From Nocardia sp. NBC_01503 (lineage in GTDB: Bacteria; Actinomycetota; Actinomycetes; Mycobacteriales; Mycobacteriaceae): DNA of 64,000 nt. Location of the stretch: NCBI RefSeq assembly GCF_036327755.1, contig NZ_CP109596.1, positions 8,122,001-8,186,000 of the forward strand, read 5' to 3'. The first letter of the stretch is position 1; every line of letters begins with the position of its first letter. The position numbers and the translations under genes were made by a program. Positions 60,459 through 64,000 of this stretch are shown piece by piece. The notes under the pieces are model-generated. The model made no database searches, was not told where the DNA came from, and saw nothing but the letters and a program-made list of their open reading frames with translations.

Positions 60459-61025
60459 TCACGCGGGCGGGTTGTTCGCGCGGGCCAGTTCGGACAGCTC
60501 GGCCAGGAACTGTGGCGCGGGGACCGGCTTGCCTTCCTTACCGATCGGAGAGGGATCCAGCGGGACGAGGATGTCGCTGATCGGAGAATGCAACCACAGT
60601 GCCATCACATACAGGGCCGGGATGCGCAGCAGCCGAAGCTCGAAGCCGGCAGCCTCGAGTTGAGGGAGCTTACGGACGGTCTTCACGGACTTGTCGGTGG
60701 ACAGGACGAACGGTCCCTCGGTGAACTGTGCCAGCTCCTGGGTTCCGTCGGGCGCCAGCGTGGTTTCGGCGCTGGCGATGATCTGAGCGCCGTCCACCAC
60801 GAGGTAACGCCAGCCCACGGGCTGCGCCGCATCGAGGCCGGCGCCGGCGGCGATGTCGTCGAGCCCGATGGTGAAGATCTGGTGCGGGGTGGACAGGTCG
60901 AGTTGGTCCTTACGGGCGCCGCGGAGCGCCTTGGTCGAGAACTTCGCGTCGTCGGCGAAGGCCCGCAGCTTCCCCTTGACCTTGTCGGGGACGTCGGACG
61001 GCGGTTCGGGCAGATGGAGCGGCAT
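60459..61025 (-). CDS. Protein of unknown function, partner of the protease gene
   Basis: 188 residues, no signal peptide or membrane helix. It contains GWRYLVVDGAQIIASAETTLAPDGTQELAQFTEGPFV, a beta-rich segment, and a C-terminal helix LAELSELARANN. It lies 12 nt downstream of the cysteine-protease gene, with ATG at 61025 after a GGAGAC element, so the two are one transcription unit. It could be the chaperone, immunity protein or substrate of the protease; there is no direct evidence. The 94-bp gap 60365-60458 before it may hold a weak bidirectional terminator. Confidence 0.72.
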   Translation of the reverse strand: MPLHLPEPPSDVPDKVKGKLRAFADDAKFSTKALRGARKDQLDLSTPHQIFTIGLDDIAAGAGLDAAQPVGWRYLVVDGAQIIASAETTLAPDGTQELAQFTEGPFVLSTDKSVKTVRKLPQLEAAGFELRLLRIPALYVMALWLHSPISDILVPLDPSPIGKEGKPVPAPQFLAELSELARANNPPA

Positions 61026-61037
61026 GATCGGGTCTCC

Positions 61038-62039
61038 TCAGCGCTGGGTCTTGTAGCTGACGTTCCAGGTTCCGGTGCCCTGGTATCTGTTTCGGAACAC
61101 GTCGTAGGTGACATCCGAGTCGCCGTACCAGGGATCGGCGACGCTGACGTAGTCGACACCGCCGCTCACCGATCGGCCGCGCAGCGCGGCAATGTGCCCG
61201 CCGCCGCCCTGCCAGGCGATATTCACAATGACCGGGGCGGATTTGGCCATTTCGGCGCCGAGTTGCGCATTGGTCAGAGCGGCGTTCAGGCGCACGTTGA
61301 GTCGTCCGATCCGCGTCAGCGCGGTATCGGGCCACCGGCCCTGGTTGCACGGCGACACCGCACCCGCGCCGACGCAGCAGTCGTTCCTGCCCAACTCCGC
61401 GTTGGCCAGAGTGCACTGGGTCCACGGGGTCGCCGGGTCGTAGTACGCGGCGGTGCTGACCGTGGCCGCGTCCCAGCACCATAGGGTCTGCTCCTGGTGC
61501 TGCATGCGGAAGTCCAGACGCTGGTCGTCCATGGTCAGAATGAACTTCTCGTGGATACCGCCGTCGGCGCCGAACTGGGCGTTGACGGTGCCGCCACCGG
61601 TGCTGGTGTTGGCGGTCACTCCGGTGCCGTTCACGCGCAGAAACACCTTGGGGAAGGCCATCGACTCGAACGAGAACGATCCGTCCGTCTGTGGACTGGC
61701 GTGGTACTTCTCGTATGGACCGGGGCCCGCGCCGTACTGACAGTTGACCGTGCCGCCGCCGGACTCGGTCTGACTGGTCACCCCGCTGCCGTCCATACGC
61801 AGATAGACCTTCGGAAAGGCCACCGACTCGAAAGCGTACGAACCATCGGATTGGGGTCGGACCCGGTATCTCTCGTAGGCACCGGCCCCGTACTGACAGT
61901 TGACCGTGCCGCCACCGAAGTCAGCGGGGGCGGTCACCCCGCTGGCGTCCATCCGCAGAAACACATTCGAGAACGCCGTCGACCGAATCGTGATCGGTGT
62001 ATCTCCCAGAGCTGCGAGGTCGGCTGCTGACAGTGGCAT
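61038..62039 (-). CDS. Beta-trefoil protein fused to papain-like cysteine protease
   Basis: 333 residues, no signal peptide. Residues 15-170 consist of three ~48-residue repeats (AFSNVFLRMDASGVT, AFPKVYLRMDGSGVT, AFPKVFLRVNGTGVT, each followed by GGGTVN-x-Q), the three lobes of a fascin/ricin-like beta-trefoil. Residues 175-333 form a papain-like domain of the C39/AvrRpt2-like type: Q184 and C188 in EQTLWCWDAATV, H282 in GGGGHIAALRG, D302 in VADPWYG. Several more Cys (209, 221, 222, 231) could form disulfides. The combination suggests carbohydrate-, lipid- or actin-like ligand binding plus proteolysis. Export route unknown. Confidence 0.8.
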   Translation of the reverse strand: MPLSAADLAALGDTPITIRSTAFSNVFLRMDASGVTAPADFGGGTVNCQYGAGAYERYRVRPQSDGSYAFESVAFPKVYLRMDGSGVTSQTESGGGTVNCQYGAGPGPYEKYHASPQTDGSFSFESMAFPKVFLRVNGTGVTANTSTGGGTVNAQFGADGGIHEKFILTMDDQRLDFRMQHQEQTLWCWDAATVSTAAYYDPATPWTQCTLANAELGRNDCCVGAGAVSPCNQGRWPDTALTRIGRLNVRLNAALTNAQLGAEMAKSAPVIVNIAWQGGGGHIAALRGRSVSGGVDYVSVADPWYGDSDVTYDVFRNRYQGTGTWNVSYKTQR

Positions 62040-62281
62040 GATGTGCCTTCTTCCATGCAGAGAATTCCCAGGTCAGGCACGAAACCCGCGTCACTGAAGG
62101 CTATTTCGGCCGATGCCGGTGGGATGATTCAGTTCAGCACATCCGGCCTTGTCGCACAGGGACTTTCGCCCCGGATCGAGCATTCGCCTGACAAGGACCC
62201 TGGACACGAAAAATCTTGCGGCACAATACAATTCGAGATCACCGAGTGACAGTGCGCGGACATTGAGAGGTGCTGGACCAC
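62040..62281. other. Non-coding stretch upstream of the protease gene
   Basis: 242 bp between the protease start and the MarR remnant. It should hold the protease promoter. I see no convincing -35/-10 pair, repeat or open reading frame. Confidence 0.5.
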
Positions 62282-62536
62282 CTACGGGACATTGCCGGTC
62301 GCAGCGACGTTATCGACCGGGCAGTCGCCCTCGCTACGGCCACACGCGGCGAAGTCGCAGAGGCGGCACAGCCAAGGCTGCGGACGGTCGCCGCTGTGGG
62401 CTGCGCGTTGCTCGGCTCGGGCGAGGGTCACCGTGGTCAGCATCGTGTCCAGCGCTGACGCGAGAGTGTCGATCTCATCCGCGGACAGCGCGCTCGTCAG
62501 GGACTTCTCGCGCGTTTGGAGTATCCGCGCCGCCAT
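62282..62536 (-). pseudogene. MarR family regulator remnant (C-terminal part)
   Basis: 84 codons remain: AARILQTREKSLTSALSADEIDTLASALDTML followed by PWLCRLCDFAACGRSEGDCPV, the Cys-rich C-terminus common to a MarR subgroup. The winged-helix DNA-binding half is missing; upstream on this strand the sequence becomes another gene's remnant at about 62537. It may be transcribed but cannot bind DNA as a MarR dimer. Confidence 0.7.
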
Positions 62537-62690
62537 ATCCCGGCCAGCTGCGGCCTTCGCCGAACTCGACGCAGGTAACCGCTACTCGATCATCTGGCGC
62601 GTCAACGAAGCCAAGCGCCCGCAGACACGCCAACGCCGCATCGCCACCTATCTGGACATGCTCCGTCGCGGAGAGCGCATCCACCGATGA
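62537..62690 (+). pseudogene. YdeI/OmpD-associated family remnant (C-terminal part)
   Basis: In frame to the stop at 62688-62690 it reads AAAFAELDAGNRYSIIWRVNEAKRPQTRQRRIATYLDMLRRGERIH, the C-terminal helical repeat of the YdeI bacteriocin-protection family. About 48 codons remain; the N-terminal domain is gone. It joins the MarR remnant (opposite strand) at about 62537, indicating a deletion with both 5' ends lost. Confidence 0.65.
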
Positions 62691-62741
62691 ACAAGGGTGA
62701 GAAGCCCGACGTCTCCACGATCGAATGCGGCCCGGCAGTGA

Positions 62742-63197
62742 CTACGCGCGTCGGCAGTTCGTGACTCGGTAGAGCGGCTGCCCGGCGCCCCGACCCCCTC
62801 CGGACGAGTCGACATGCACAGTGCACAACAGCCGATCACCGACCTGCAAGCCGGATATCTCACTGGTCTTCAACGATGCTCCCATCCTTCCGCTCGAGTT
62901 TTCGTAGAGAGCCAGTGGGGTCTCCTCCCCCACGCTGACGATGACGTAGCTCGGATCTACGGGCTGCCCGTCCGCGTTGCCAGCCCCGTCGCGCGGCAAG
63001 GATTCGACAATGAAGTGCACATCGCCATCCCACGTCGGCGACAACAAGTGGTCGAGCAGCACCCACCCCACACCGACCACGATCAGGCAACCGAACAACA
63101 GGCCCAGCGCCACCGCCACCGTGTCCCCAAGTATCCGACGCACAGTAGTTCGTCTCACCACCCCACGTCCTCGCACCCTGCCCCTACCTTCGGCCAC
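62742..63197 (-). CDS. Single-pass membrane protein of unknown function
   Basis: 151 residues at most. A basic N-terminus, one transmembrane helix (TVAVALGLLFGCLIVVGVGWVLL, about residues 26-48), and an external domain of ~100 residues (VHFIVESLPRDGAGNADGQPVDPSYVIVSVGEETPL, then GDRLLCTVHVDSSGGG, YRVTNCRRA) with two cysteines that could pair. GTG codons at about 63161 and 63158, behind an AGGA, may be the true start, giving ~139 residues. No family recognised. Confidence 0.6.
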   Translation of the reverse strand: MAEGRGRVRGRGVVRRTTVRRILGDTVAVALGLLFGCLIVVGVGWVLLDHLLSPTWDGDVHFIVESLPRDGAGNADGQPVDPSYVIVSVGEETPLALYENSSGRMGASLKTSEISGLQVGDRLLCTVHVDSSGGGRGAGQPLYRVTNCRRA

Positions 63198-63416
63198 GGC
63201 CTATCCCTAACCGCCGCAAGCTGATCCGAGACTGACGCTATCGCGTAGATCGGGAGAAATATCGACCAGATCGTGGAGATTCTGTAAGTCCCCAGACCAA
63301 GTTGCGCTGGTTTCCGCGTCGCCCGTTCGAACAGCACGGCATGCGGAATTTGAGTGTGTTCACGAGAATGTCTTGGAGCACTGAACTATTGAATGGTATT
63401 GCTGTGGGCTATCTCG

Positions 63417-63483
63417 GCTGTGCGGAATGGAGGCGAAGCTGCGGCCATCGCATAGAGGTGCCGCGCTGGCCATTCCGCACAGC
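63417..63483. terminator. Long inverted repeat after the Ag85-like gene
   Basis: 14-bp perfect arms GCTGTGCGGAATGG / CCATTCCGCACAGC separated by 39 nt, beginning 37 bp after the stop of the gene at 63520 on the minus strand. Otherwise the 322-bp gap 63198-63519 shows nothing recognisable. Confidence 0.55.
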
Positions 63484-63519
63484 GCGATCAGCGGCACGAG
63501 CGTGCACGTTCTGACGTAC

Positions 63520-64000
63520 CTATGCGGGTACTCCGAGCCCGTCGGCGAGCATCGGCCAGGACTGGTAGAAGGCGTCGCGCCAATATCCCCATGAGTGCGT
63601 GCCGGTCGGCGCGTAGTCGAAGGTTGCGGGAATCTGGAGTTGGTTGAGGCGATCTTGCAGGTTATGGGTACACCAGTTGGTGGCGGCCTCGATGACTCCG
63701 CCGACCACGATCTGGTTCGCCAAACCGTATGTGCCCGGGAGCGCGTGCGGACCGTTGAGAGTGTCCCAATGCCCGGGTAAACCGTTGCCGGTGGAGAGGA
63801 ACAGTTTGGTGCCGCGTAGCGCTTCTGCGTGGATGACCGGATCGTTGGCGACCCAGGCGGGGTCGTCGTCTTCTCCGTACATGTTGCGGACATCCCCGCC
63901 ACCGTAGGTTTCCACCACCAGTTTGGTGAACCGCTTGCCGATCGGATCCGCGATCTGCGCGCAGCCGCTGTATCCGGCGACCGATTGATACAGGCCAGGC
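63520..64000 (-). CDS. Ag85-fold esterase/mycolyltransferase (C-terminal part; gene continues past the edge)
   Basis: The last ~160 residues are present; the 5' part is beyond the window. GLYQSVAGYSGCAQIADPIGKRFTKLVVETYGGGDVRNMYG, WVANDPVIHAEALRGTKLFLSTGNGLPG, and the terminal THSWGYWRDAFYQSWPMLADGLG, which carries the catalytic His of the Ser-Glu/Asp-His triad. This is the mycobacterial antigen 85/alpha-beta hydrolase C-terminal pattern; the nucleophile Ser is outside the window. Such enzymes transfer mycolates to trehalose or arabinogalactan. The internal GTG near 63918 is not the real start, since homology continues upstream. Confidence 0.85.
   Translation of the reverse strand, partial: PGLYQSVAGYSGCAQIADPIGKRFTKLVVETYGGGDVRNMYGEDDDPAWVANDPVIHAEALRGTKLFLSTGNGLPGHWDTLNGPHALPGTYGLANQIVVGGVIEAATNWCTHNLQDRLNQLQIPATFDYAPTGTHSWGYWRDAFYQSWPMLADGLGVPA

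Noticed and set aside
1..64000. tRNA/rRNA genes, CRISPR arrays, insertion sequences or prophage genes
   Set aside because: None recognised by eye on either strand; tRNAscan-SE, CRISPRCasFinder and ISfinder would settle this.

Overview
The window is high-GC actinobacterial chromosome, most likely Nocardia or a close mycolic-acid relative. The evidence is a complete division and cell-wall (dcw) cluster with a DivIVA/Wag31-SepF polar-growth module, a class II DAHP synthase, PimB- and MptA-type mannosyltransferases, an Ag85-fold enzyme at the right edge, and a gene order that follows the M. tuberculosis Rv2145c-Rv2191 region almost gene for gene. The comparison with M. tuberculosis is from memory; no search was run.

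Region 1 (1-4.4 kb): a partial carboxymuconolactone-decarboxylase gene diverges from a TetR regulator across two palindromic operators. Then comes ileS behind a translational T-box. Region 2 (4.4-26 kb, all minus strand, reading right to left): mraZ-rsmH-ftsL-ftsI-murE-murF-mraY-murD-ftsW-murG-murC-ftsQ, then ftsZ, pgeF, yggS, sepF, yggT and wag31. Most junctions are ATGA/GTGA overlaps. The cluster starts at an MraZ-box promoter and is broken by a hairpin and leader before ftsZ and a terminator after ftsZ. It builds lipid II, flips and polymerises it at the septum, and directs polar growth.

Region 3 (26-43.4 kb): conserved genes (DUF3040, SAV_6107-type HEPN, GNAT, lppM, metF, polyprenyl synthase, mptA, an Rv2175c-like regulator, pknL) are interleaved with a carotenoid pathway (CrtO-like oxidoreductase, cruF, cruC-like glycosyltransferase, crtI, crtB). 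Together these suggest a hydroxylated, glycosylated C40 carotenoid fed by the local prenyl synthase. No lycopene cyclase is visible.

Region 4 (43.4-60.4 kb): aroG, a 3'-5' exoribonuclease, plsC, a ROK kinase, an ArsA-like ATPase operon, two SRPBCC proteins, pimB, a gluzincin protease, two NlpC/P60 hydrolases and a DEDDh/GIY-YIG nuclease. At 45.6-48.9 kb this conserved order is interrupted by a lower-GC, tightly coupled three-gene cassette (DUF262 protein, DUF3696-type AAA ATPase, unknown protein). It has the form of a phage-defence system and is the best candidate for something new.

Region 5 (60.4-64 kb) is accessory: a leaderless beta-trefoil/papain-like protease with a partner gene, a deletion scar joining remnants of a MarR and a YdeI-family gene, an orphan membrane protein, and a truncated Ag85-fold esterase or mycolyltransferase.

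Other structures: a pair of covarying ~94-bp palindromes between yggT and sepF, three copies of a REP-like element (one inside the cruC-like gene), a G-quadruplex motif upstream of mraZ, and two genes whose best Shine-Dalgarno points to a non-canonical start codon. No tRNA, rRNA, CRISPR array or insertion sequence was seen.
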